In this document: positions 1 to 6,012 of the stretch, one piece after another
How the letters are laid out: each line of letters begins with the position of its first letter
How positions within the stretch are numbered: the stretch's first letter is position 1
DNA from: Candidatus Altimarinota bacterium
GTDB taxonomy: Bacteria; Patescibacteriota; Gracilibacteria; UBA4473
Assembly: GCA_026982915.1 (NCBI GenBank)
Contig: JALWQU010000092.1
Span: 1-6,084, forward strand
Reading direction: 5' to 3'
Length of the DNA stretch: 6,084 bases
Notes under the pieces: generated by a model
What the model was told of the DNA's origin: nothing
Databases searched by the model: none
What the model saw: only the letters and a program-made list of their open reading frames with translations
Position numbers and translations under genes: made by a program

Positions 1-37
1 AATAATATGAGAATAAAACTTATTAGAAATATTAATG

Positions 38-231
38 GACTTGTTTAAGACTTTACAGTGAAAGGGTCCTCTTTTTCTCAGGTCGATGAAAATCGCCTTA
101 GCTGATATTTTCGAAAGTTCAAATAAATTTTGCATAAGCTCCATAGTTTTGCCGAATTTAAGATAAATGGCAAGACAATTTTGACTAAAAGGGGTAATTT
201 CCCTTGAAATTTATCTAAATATAAACAGAAT
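38..231 (-). repeat. Possible decayed copy of the MITE-like element, inverted relative to the copy at 415-603
   Basis: Read on the minus strand, this stretch shares short matches in the same order as the 415-603 element: an end resembling CTGTTTATATTTAG (near 215-228), AATTACC (199-193), CAAAAT (183-178), CTTAAATTC (162-154), CAAAATTT (132-125), ACTTTCG (118-112) and a far end like AAGTCTTAAACAAGTC (53-38). Distances between the matches are similar, and the total length is about 194 against 189 bp. No target-site duplication is visible and the DNA is AT-rich, so chance matching is a real alternative. The stretch otherwise holds only a 26-codon ORF (86-166) with no ribosome binding site, which I do not call a gene. 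Confidence 0.3.
220..225 (+). promoter_or_regulatory. Possible -10 box of the tRNA gene
   Basis: TATAAA ends 16 nt before the first base of the tRNA, which would place the transcription start near 232 and leave a 5' leader of about 10 nt. No good -35 hexamer lies at the usual 16-18 nt spacing. A small inverted repeat, AAGGG at 189-193 and CCCTT at 201-205, covers that upstream area. The sequence is AT-rich, so the call is weak. Confidence 0.25.
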
Positions 232-241
232 CCGCCTTGAT

Positions 242-318
242 GGCTGGGTAGCTCAGTTGGTGAGAGCGTCGGATTCATAACCCGGAGGTCGGCGGTTCAA
301 ATCCGCCTCCAGCCACCA
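242..318 (+). tRNA. tRNA-Met (anticodon CAT), elongator type
   Basis: The cloverleaf folds fully. The acceptor stem is 242-248 with 308-314 (last pair G-T), the D stem 251-254 with 264-267, the anticodon stem 269-273 with 281-285, the anticodon CAT at 276-278, and the T stem 291-295 with 303-307 around the loop TTCAAAT. The discriminator base is A315 and the CCA end is encoded at 316-318. The first acceptor pair is G-C, unlike the unpaired C1/A72 of bacterial initiators, and the three stacked G-C pairs of an initiator anticodon stem are incomplete. This points to elongator Met. A CAT anticodon can also belong to the lysidine-modified tRNA-Ile2, which I cannot exclude. The pair next to the anticodon loop (A273 with C281) is a mismatch. 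No integrase or att-site duplication is seen nearby. Confidence 0.95.
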
Positions 319-414
319 TGTCCTCCTCCGATTAAACTTCAATTTTTTCGTTTCCCTCTTTCGAGGCAAACTACAAAATCTCCGTTTAATCCTCGTCTAC
401 AAGAAAACCGCTTA

Positions 415-603
415 GAACCTGTTTAATATCTTAGAAAATGTTTAGTAAAAATGTAATTACCAGAAAATTTCGGACAAAAATCTAATATTTTGGCTGTAAA
501 AACTTTAAATTTCCGAGCAATATCTCGATATTACTCAAAAATTTGCACTTTTTTCGCTCAAAATCTTAAATTTTATGTCTCGAAAAAGATATTAAACAGG
601 TTC
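415..603. mobile_element. MITE-like element, 189 bp, with 18-bp terminal inverted repeats and TTA target duplication
   Basis: The left end GAACCTGTTTAATATCTT (415-432) is the exact reverse complement of the right end AAGATATTAAACAGGTTC (586-603). The trinucleotide TTA directly abuts both ends (412-414 and 604-606), as a target-site duplication should. The interior is too short for a transposase and has no sensible ORF, so the element would need a transposase supplied elsewhere. A 3-bp TNA duplication and ends of the type GA(A/G)CCTGTT recall the IS1031 group of the IS5 family; that assignment is from memory and tentative. A partial copy of its right end lies at 1848-1887, which supports its being a repeated, mobile sequence. 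Confidence 0.65.
507..544. repeat. Imperfect palindrome inside the MITE-like element
   Basis: The two halves, 507-524 and 527-544, pair at 15 of 18 positions around a 2-nt centre: AAATTT with AAATTT outside, GAG with CTC, then AATATC with GATATT inside. Mismatches fall at 513, 514 and 518. It could form a hairpin in single-stranded DNA or RNA. Internal hairpins are common in MITEs; no specific role is visible. Confidence 0.5.
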
Positions 604-709
604 TTAGTAATTTGTACTTCATCAGCGATTTTTTTGGTGGAGCCATCCCTCAACCATTTAAGTGCAATTTTTGAAACAACACCTTAATCAAGAAAATTTA
701 TTTTTTGCT

Positions 710-723
710 TTTTACCGGTAAAA
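710..723. promoter_or_regulatory. Perfect 14-bp palindrome upstream of leuB, possible operator
   Basis: TTTTACCGGTAAAA is an uninterrupted perfect palindrome ending 38 nt before the leuB start codon. With no loop it would make a poor RNA hairpin but a good binding site for a dimeric repressor or activator. The regulator is unknown and none is encoded in this window. Confidence 0.4.
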
Positions 724-726
724 GTG

Positions 727-737
727 TCACATTGTGA
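727..737. promoter_or_regulatory. Second palindrome upstream of leuB, possible operator
   Basis: TCACA-T-TGTGA is a perfect 5-bp inverted repeat around one base, starting 3 nt after the 14-bp palindrome. Its centre lies where the -35 element would fall relative to the TATAAC box at 752-757, so a protein bound here could block or replace -35 recognition. This is inferred from position only. Confidence 0.35.
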
Positions 738-751
738 GCGATTTAATTTGT

Positions 752-757
752 TATAAC
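752..757 (+). promoter_or_regulatory. Possible -10 box of leuB, giving a leaderless or nearly leaderless mRNA
   Basis: TATAAC matches the -10 consensus at 5 of 6 positions and ends 4 nt before the ATG. A start 6-7 nt downstream would fall at or within the first codon. This would fit the missing Shine-Dalgarno sequence. No good -35 hexamer is present at normal spacing. Confidence 0.3.
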
Positions 758-761
758 TATT

Positions 762-1850
762 ATGAAAAACTACAAAATTGCGTGTTTGCCGGGAGATGGA
801 ATTGGTCCCGAAGTTTGTGACGAAGCGCTCAAGGTGCTTGAAGTTGTCGGTAAAAAATTTAATCATAATTTTGAAGTAAGAACCGCCCTTATTGGTGGAG
901 CGGCTTGGCCTACGCATGGCAACCACTTTCCAGAAGAAACAAAAGCTATTTGTGATTGGTCTGATGCGATTCTTTATGGATCCGTGGGCGGTCCTGTGGA
1001 TCAGCAATTTGAACCACAGTGGAAGGATGCGGAAAAAAATGCCGTACTAGGCGTTCGTAAATTCCTCAACCTTAAAATAAATCTTCGTCCAGCACGAATA
1101 TGGCCCGACTTAAAACATTTATCAGTGCTTAAACCCGAAAAAATACCCGAAAAGGGGCTTGAGATTTTGACCTTCCGGGAGCTTTCAGAAGGACTTTATT
1201 TCGGGGAACACAAGACCATTGATAATGATGGTGACCGTCTTGCAACGGATATTTGTGAATACCACGAATCAACTATTCGGCATATTGCGAAGTTCTGTTT
1301 TGAGGCTGCCAAAAAATCAGGTAAAAAAATAGCCTCAGTGGATAAGGCGAATGTTTTGGATTCGTCTCGTTTATGGCGGACGGTGGTCGATGAAGTCGCG
1401 AAAGATTTCCCAACGGTTGAATACGAACACTGGTTAGTCGATAACTGTGCGATGCAACTGGTAAAAAACCCTGATTGGTTCGAGTATATTTTGACCGAAA
1501 ATTTGTTTGGAGATATTTTATCAGATTTAACCTCAACTTTTTCAGGGAGTTTGGGCTTACTGGCTTCGGCGAGCTTTTCCGAGGCTGGATTTGGACTCTA
1601 TGAGCCATCAGGCGGATCAGCGCCTAAGCACGCGGGAAAGGATAGAATCAACCCGATCGCCCAGATTCTCTGCGTACCGATGATGCTTCGTCACTCATTT
1701 GGACTGGAAACAGAAGCAGCGTCTATCGAATCAGCGGTTAATCAGGCGATTGCTGATGGATTCAGAACTTATGACTTATTTACAGAACGAGAGGGTGAAA
1801 AGAAGGTTTCTACGCGTGAAATGGGACAGGCTATTTGTGATCGAATCTAA
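762..1850 (+). CDS. leuB: 3-isopropylmalate dehydrogenase, with a putative NADP-type cofactor pocket
   Basis: The product oxidises and decarboxylates 3-isopropylmalate to 2-ketoisocaproate, the third step of leucine synthesis, as a cytosolic dimer. At 362 aa it has family length, and the N-terminus (PGDGIGPEV at 10-18) fits the chosen ATG, which lacks a Shine-Dalgarno sequence. Substrate residues are R99 and R109, R139 in FRE, Y146 in YFGE, K195 and N197 in VDKANVL and D227; metal ligands are D251 and D255 in FGDILSD. V95 and L96 sit where LeuB has hydrophobic residues for the isopropyl group, arguing against isocitrate as substrate. Oddly, the GSAPDIAGK motif of NAD-dependent LeuB reads GSAPKHAGK (K289, H290), and Y337 replaces the usual Gly: both resemble NADP-dependent isocitrate dehydrogenase. 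No leuA, leuC or leuD is adjacent. The last codons and stop overlap a repeat relic. Confidence 0.93.
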   Translation: MKNYKIACLPGDGIGPEVCDEALKVLEVVGKKFNHNFEVRTALIGGAAWPTHGNHFPEETKAICDWSDAILYGSVGGPVDQQFEPQWKDAEKNAVLGVRKFLNLKINLRPARIWPDLKHLSVLKPEKIPEKGLEILTFRELSEGLYFGEHKTIDNDGDRLATDICEYHESTIRHIAKFCFEAAKKSGKKIASVDKANVLDSSRLWRTVVDEVAKDFPTVEYEHWLVDNCAMQLVKNPDWFEYILTENLFGDILSDLTSTFSGSLGLLASASFSEAGFGLYEPSGGSAPKHAGKDRINPIAQILCVPMMLRHSFGLETEAASIESAVNQAIADGFRTYDLFTEREGEKKVSTREMGQAICDRI

Positions 1851-1887
1851 ATTTTATGTTTCGAAAAAAATACCAAACAGGCCTTAA
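1848..1887 (+). repeat. Partial copy of the MITE-like element's right end, between convergent genes
   Basis: This stretch aligns without gaps to the right part of the element at 567-600, with 4 mismatches in the first 34 bases; both share TAAATTTTATGT, TCGAAAAA and AAACAGG. The match then continues less well to a TTA (1884-1886). The matching interior shows this is more than a chance terminal repeat; no left end is present, so it is a one-ended relic. It fills the whole leuB-aroA gap: its first bases are the leuB stop codon, and the TTA at its end is the TAA stop of aroA on the other strand. Read on the minus strand it gives a T7 run (1870-1864) after aroA, but no strong hairpin precedes it, so terminator function is doubtful. 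Confidence 0.6.
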
Positions 1888-3581
1888 CAAAAATCATGAA
1901 TAGACTGCCAGTAAGTTGGCTCGAAATAGTCAGTTAGGTCTTCATAATCAACCCATTTAGAATCAATTATTTCTTGCCCATCAACATCGACAGAACCAGA
2001 CAAGTATTCAGCTTCAAAAAAAGATACTTTTGCCCCGATAATATGGGGATTGTGTCGCTTGAAGTCTTTTGGGAAAAAGTAAGCGTAGGTGCCTCGAGGT
2101 TTTTCGCCTTTAAATTTCACGGATAGATCTGCCCCACATTCTTCCATAAGCTCTCGTTTTGCCCCTTGTAAGGCCGATTCACCCGTGTCAACGCCACCCT
2201 GTACGAACTGCCAGGCAAAGCGATCTCTTGGTTTTTTTACGATTAAATATTTTTCATTTTTTTTGACAATAATAGCGCTTACAGGACGAAGTTGATCTTC
2301 CCAGTCTGCCAGTGATAGCCAAAAGTCAGGCCAAGTTTTAGAAACACAGGCTGAATCTTTTAGCTTTATCGGACTCATTTCAAAGGGATCGGTGCCAAAG
2401 CCGAGTGTTGAACGGTAAAGCCCAAAACACATAGCAATACGATGATCATCGAAGGCATCAATCGTCACGGGTTTTATGATAGCTGCTTCCGTTGGGGATT
2501 TTCCGATAATAGTAACGGTGTTATGGTTGATACGATAATCAACACCTAAGTCTTTTAATTGTGCCATGGCTTTGATTCGGTCACACTCTTTTACGCGTAA
2601 ACTTTCAAGTCCTTCAAAAACCGATAATCCGTCAGCAAAAGACGCCAAGATCATGCCGGTCATACTGACATCTGGCATGGTAGACCAATCGATAGTCCCG
2701 AGGGGTTTTATCGTCGTGGGTGGTTGAATGGTTAATGATTCCCCTATACGGTGAATTATGGCGCCTGCTTTTTGTGCGACGGATAAAAATTGTTCGTCGC
2801 CCTGAAGGGTTTTGGATCCAAAGTTAGTAATACAGAGCGGTTTCTTTTTCAGTAGAGACCAGGCAATAGGATAGCTGGCCGAGCTCATGTCAGAAGGGAT
2901 TTTATAGTGTTTTGGAGCCGTAATCCCCGGTTCAACTTTAAAGTGCGTTTTGGCCGTATTAACGGTAACTTTTACTCCCCAAATTTTGAGTATTTCAAGC
3001 GTCATTTCGATATAAGGCCAGCTCGGAATAGCGCCTGAAACTTTGATAGAAAGTCCCGCCTCCATATGAGGTGCTACCAGTAAAAGACCGGTTAGAAACT
3101 GAGAAGAAACTTTTCCTGAAATAGTAATATGTTTTTGCGATATTTCTTTTTTACCCGTAAAGTTAGCCGGAAGGCAGTCATTTTTGAACTTGCTATCAAC
3201 CGATAGACCAAATTCTCTAAGCGCTTTGAAAAGATCGGATTGAGGGCGTTTTTGCATATAAGCATTGCCCGTAAGGGAAAAACTGGCATTAGGTTTTAGT
3301 AGGAGGCTTAAGCAAGCTAAAAAACGAGCCGAAGTTCCCGAATTTCCGATAAATAAATCTTCGGTAGTGTTGTCTACTGAAAAATCAGCCCCAGAAACCT
3401 CGAGAATATGGTTTGATATTCGTTTAAATTTAACGCCAAAGGCGGTTAAAACCTTTTGCATATGAACCGTGTCATCAGAAACTAAACAGTTTTCAAGTTG
3501 TACGGGAGTAGGGGATAAAGCGGACAAGAGAAGGACTCTATTGGATATAGATTTAGAACCTGGTACAGTGATCTTTTTCAT
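1884..3581 (-). CDS. aroA: EPSP synthase (3-phosphoshikimate 1-carboxyvinyltransferase) fused to a C-terminal Nudix hydrolase domain
   Basis: Residues 1-427 are a complete EPSP synthase, which joins phosphoenolpyruvate to shikimate 3-phosphate in the shikimate pathway. Visible motifs: KSISNR (10-15), GNSGTSARF (79-87), RPQSDL (112-117), SSQFLTG (159-165), SDMSSASYP (230-238), PDVSMTG (303-309), RVKECDR (329-335), DDHRIAM (378-384) and KTWPDF (415-420). The G82 position of the PEP site is Gly, as in class I enzymes, while F87 replaces the Pro of E. coli. Residues 431-565 (nt 2291-1887) are a Nudix domain with a perfect box: G462, E468, R476-E477-L478, E480-E481, G483-A484. WQFVQGG (457-463) before it recalls RppH-like hydrolases. 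The frame is uninterrupted and no Met lies between 402 and 479, so a separate Nudix start is unlikely. The gene starts 3 nt after the SLH-CotH gene, without a Shine-Dalgarno sequence, suggesting cotranscription. The Nudix substrate is unknown. Confidence 0.93.
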   Translation of the reverse strand: MKKITVPGSKSISNRVLLLSALSPTPVQLENCLVSDDTVHMQKVLTAFGVKFKRISNHILEVSGADFSVDNTTEDLFIGNSGTSARFLACLSLLLKPNASFSLTGNAYMQKRPQSDLFKALREFGLSVDSKFKNDCLPANFTGKKEISQKHITISGKVSSQFLTGLLLVAPHMEAGLSIKVSGAIPSWPYIEMTLEILKIWGVKVTVNTAKTHFKVEPGITAPKHYKIPSDMSSASYPIAWSLLKKKPLCITNFGSKTLQGDEQFLSVAQKAGAIIHRIGESLTIQPPTTIKPLGTIDWSTMPDVSMTGMILASFADGLSVFEGLESLRVKECDRIKAMAQLKDLGVDYRINHNTVTIIGKSPTEAAIIKPVTIDAFDDHRIAMCFGLYRSTLGFGTDPFEMSPIKLKDSACVSKTWPDFWLSLADWEDQLRPVSAIIVKKNEKYLIVKKPRDRFAWQFVQGGVDTGESALQGAKRELMEECGADLSVKFKGEKPRGTYAYFFPKDFKRHNPHIIGAKVSFFEAEYLSGSVDVDGQEIIDSKWVDYEDLTDYFEPTYWQSIHDFC

Positions 3582-3584
3582 GAT

Positions 3585-6011
3585 CTAGTGATTAAAAATA
3601 GAGAAATATTGAACGAGTCGATCGATAGCGGCCGGGGTATTAAAGGTATACTTTTTTCGTTCCAGAAAACGACCGTTCCAGAGATGATTATCATATACAA
3701 AATAAGGTTCTAGTTTTCGTTTATAGGTTTTAGCCCATTCTGGCAACCAAACATCCTTGACCCAAACCTTCCAAAAATCATTCCAATAGGCTTGTTTTTG
3801 CCCTTTGGATAGATGGGTAAAAGTATAATAAATAAGTTTATTATAGCTGCCTTTCTGATTAAGCGCGAACGAATTGAAATTTTCGAGTGTTCGGTCTTTG
3901 GGAATATTGCCCCAAGACATATCACCATCCCAAGGAATCATGTACCATTTTTTGGTCGTTTCATTTCGGGCAATATAATAGTTATGCGTAAGACTATCCC
4001 AAGCATCAGAAACCCAGGTAAGGAGGGCGTAATTAAATATATTTTTAGCGTCTAGCTCGGTTATCAGTGTTGGATCATCGGTCTCAATTCTTTTAATGAG
4101 ATCGAGTAAAAGGGCTTTATCGCCTTTGCCCTTATAGGCACTAAGCGTGGTTTTATCACTTTTGTAGTAACCAAGATTTGTATCAAAGGCCGCGTTTATA
4201 TTTTGAGCGTAAAAATAATGTTTGGTATTAAGCTTTCTTTTACGGAAAAAACTTTTCTTAATGGGTTCAGTCACCTGATAAAGCCCCATGGGGACACCAT
4301 TTATACTTACCAAAGCGGCAATAAATTTAGGAGCGGGAAGCCCTAACTTCTGAGCGGTACGGTAAAATAATTTTTCGTGAATCATGGTTTCTTCGTTGAT
4401 AAAACTTCGAAGTTTTACCTCTTTTAGACCCGTTAAAAAGGTTGATTTCGTAATACCAAGATCCGTAAATCCTTCTATGGTTATAGAGGGTTTTATATAG
4501 CCACGGTTGGCATTACCTCGAGCTTTCATGAGGATCGATACACCAACTTTGGGTCTACTGGCAAACTGGTGTTCGAGAAAAGCTGGATATCGTGTATTAC
4601 GCGTTGAGTGTTGAAAAAAGTGCTTGAAATCATCTTCTCGCATATGAATATTCCAAACCGGAATATCGATATCATCCGGAAGTACTTGGGCTTTGGGCTC
4701 ACGCCCTTCTGATTCTAAAAACTGTAAATAGTCCGAGGGGGTTAACTTTCCATACTTAAGCATCATAAATTGATCAGCACGAATTTTAGGACGGTATATA
4801 AGTTTTTTCTCGGAATCAAGGGTTATCGTGAGTTCGCCCTCCCACCGTTCAAAATCAAAGGAAAGATCCGATTGCTTTATTTTACCATTTTTAGTCGTCC
4901 AGGGAATAAGTCCTTTTGATATAAAAATATTTGGTCGAACTTCGGCCCAAACCTGTAAACGTTTCCCAAGTGGTTCTAATAAAACTTTTTGTGGGAATTT
5001 TTGGTATTTAGGTTTAGATTTTTTAACCGGCTTCCAGAGAAAGGGGATTGATTGATAAAAAATCGGGGATGTTTCCGATGGTTCCTCGGGAAGCGGTTCC
5101 CAGTTTCGAAGATTTTTCCCGTTTTGCCAATCACGAAAATCATAAATCATCGCTAAGGCTTCTCGTTGTCGAACAGCACGATTACCCCAAGCACTTTCGG
5201 CGTATTCATTTTTCAAAATTCCGAGTTGCCAAGCACTGGCTATCATGTGAGCCGCAAGATGTTCTGGATGAAGTTTAGCGAAAAATTGTGTGGGAAGTTT
5301 TTTCGGGTCATAGCTAGGCCAATCTTCTGTGAAGGTGAGGCTTAAAATCTTAAGAATCCCCCAAACATTAATACTTCGATCAGGATAGAAGAATCCGCCA
5401 ATACCCTCGACAATGCCTTGATCTTTGGCCCAGCAGATAGGGCCAGCATAAAGGGTATCAAGGTTGATATCAAAAAAACAACGCTGAGCGTAAACCGAAA
5501 AATCTTTATCAGGGTATCGTAGCTTGGCCGCCAACGCGACGATCTGACCTCGTGTAGCAAAGTCATGGGCTTTGTAGTTGGGTAAAAACCCTTTGTGCTG
5601 CATAAAAGCCAGTCTTTTTATTTCTTGGTTTTTTGCGTGAGGAAACAGGGTTAGATTCTTTAAAAAAAGTGGATTTTTTAGTTTTGTTAAGCAAATATAT
5701 TTATCGGTTTGTAGCTGTTTATAGCAGTCATACTGATCCTTTTTAAAACGGATATGGTTACTATGAGGACGAAAAAGAGCGAATACTTGTTTGCCCGTAA
5801 TATCTTCTTGAAGAAAGGTTATGTTTTTCCACTTTTGGACTGATAAATTAGGGGCATAGTCAAAACTAAAATCAGCTGATTCATAGGTATTGAAAGTGGG
5901 ATCTTTTTTGGCTGTAAATAGTTGTTTATCGTCATTCAGAGGAATTACGGTGGCGAAACCTATTGGCGGTAGCCATACTAATAAAAGAAAGAGGTACTTG
6001 ATATAATTCAT
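3585..6011 (-). CDS. Exported SLH-domain protein with a C-terminal CotH-type protein kinase domain
   Basis: 808 aa. Residues 1-20 form a signal peptide (K5, hydrophobic 6-20, possible cleavage after GFA). Three SLH-like repeats follow: a partial one at about 140-166, a clear one at 175-230 (FFDIN, then WAKDQGIVEG and FFYPDRSIN) and a third at 240-293 ending RQREALAMIY. SLH repeats bind cell-surface polymers. A basic, proline-containing linker leads to a CotH-like domain at about 448-785: KARGNANRG (496-504), an Asn-Gly turn with GLYQVTEPI (576-584), SDAWDS (668-673) with N677, and IPWDGDMSWG (692-701). CotH proteins are atypical secreted kinases, known from phosphorylating Bacillus spore-coat proteins. 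I infer a surface-anchored kinase or structural protein; its target is unknown. Cys pairs C96/C107 and C178/C193 may form disulfides. The gene probably leads a two-gene transcript with aroA. The ATG lacks a Shine-Dalgarno sequence, but the signal peptide supports this start. Confidence 0.88.
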   Translation of the reverse strand: MNYIKYLFLLLVWLPPIGFATVIPLNDDKQLFTAKKDPTFNTYESADFSFDYAPNLSVQKWKNITFLQEDITGKQVFALFRPHSNHIRFKKDQYDCYKQLQTDKYICLTKLKNPLFLKNLTLFPHAKNQEIKRLAFMQHKGFLPNYKAHDFATRGQIVALAAKLRYPDKDFSVYAQRCFFDINLDTLYAGPICWAKDQGIVEGIGGFFYPDRSINVWGILKILSLTFTEDWPSYDPKKLPTQFFAKLHPEHLAAHMIASAWQLGILKNEYAESAWGNRAVRQREALAMIYDFRDWQNGKNLRNWEPLPEEPSETSPIFYQSIPFLWKPVKKSKPKYQKFPQKVLLEPLGKRLQVWAEVRPNIFISKGLIPWTTKNGKIKQSDLSFDFERWEGELTITLDSEKKLIYRPKIRADQFMMLKYGKLTPSDYLQFLESEGREPKAQVLPDDIDIPVWNIHMREDDFKHFFQHSTRNTRYPAFLEHQFASRPKVGVSILMKARGNANRGYIKPSITIEGFTDLGITKSTFLTGLKEVKLRSFINEETMIHEKLFYRTAQKLGLPAPKFIAALVSINGVPMGLYQVTEPIKKSFFRKRKLNTKHYFYAQNINAAFDTNLGYYKSDKTTLSAYKGKGDKALLLDLIKRIETDDPTLITELDAKNIFNYALLTWVSDAWDSLTHNYYIARNETTKKWYMIPWDGDMSWGNIPKDRTLENFNSFALNQKGSYNKLIYYTFTHLSKGQKQAYWNDFWKVWVKDVWLPEWAKTYKRKLEPYFVYDNHLWNGRFLERKKYTFNTPAAIDRLVQYFSIFNH

Positions 6012-6012
6012 C

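Larger units (their letters stand above)
319..761. other. Non-coding stretch between the tRNA and leuB
   Basis: No convincing gene lies here; the short open frames have no ribosome binding site and no recognisable protein. Contents in order: a T-run at 343-348 after the tRNA without a hairpin before it; an 8-bp inverted repeat, GATTAAAC (330-337) with GTTTAATC (384-391), enclosing a small hairpin CCTC-TTTC-GAGG (355-366); the MITE-like element at 415-603; about 100 bp of AT-rich sequence without clear signals; and the two palindromes and TATAAC box just before leuB. Confidence 0.8.

Noticed and set aside
1..48. Open frame from the window edge to a TAA at 46-48, possible 3' end of an upstream gene
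   Set aside because: Only 15 codons, no recognisable protein, and about 38-54 may belong to a decayed element end.
86..166. 26-codon ORF beginning MKIALADIF
   Set aside because: No ribosome binding site, no known family, lies within a possible repeat relic; expected by chance.
242..318. tRNA as an integration site of a mobile island
   Set aside because: No integrase and no repeat of the tRNA 3' end within the window.
355..366. Hairpin CCTC-TTTC-GAGG after the tRNA as a terminator
   Set aside because: Stem only 4 bp and no T-run follows on either strand; the T-run at 343-348 comes before it.
490..687. 65-codon ORF across the MITE-like element and beyond
   Set aside because: It runs through the inverted repeat and its flank, with no homology or start signal; not a transposase.
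762..1850. Isocitrate, homoisocitrate or tartrate dehydrogenase instead of LeuB
   Set aside because: The NADP-like cofactor residues raise the question, but the FRELSEGLYFG and VDKANVL motifs, hydrophobic V95/L96 and the overall length fit LeuB best.
1859..1884. Bidirectional terminator between leuB and aroA
   Set aside because: Only the short palindromes TTTCGAAA and AGGCCT without loops; the T7 run on the minus strand has no stable hairpin. The match to the element explains the sequence better.
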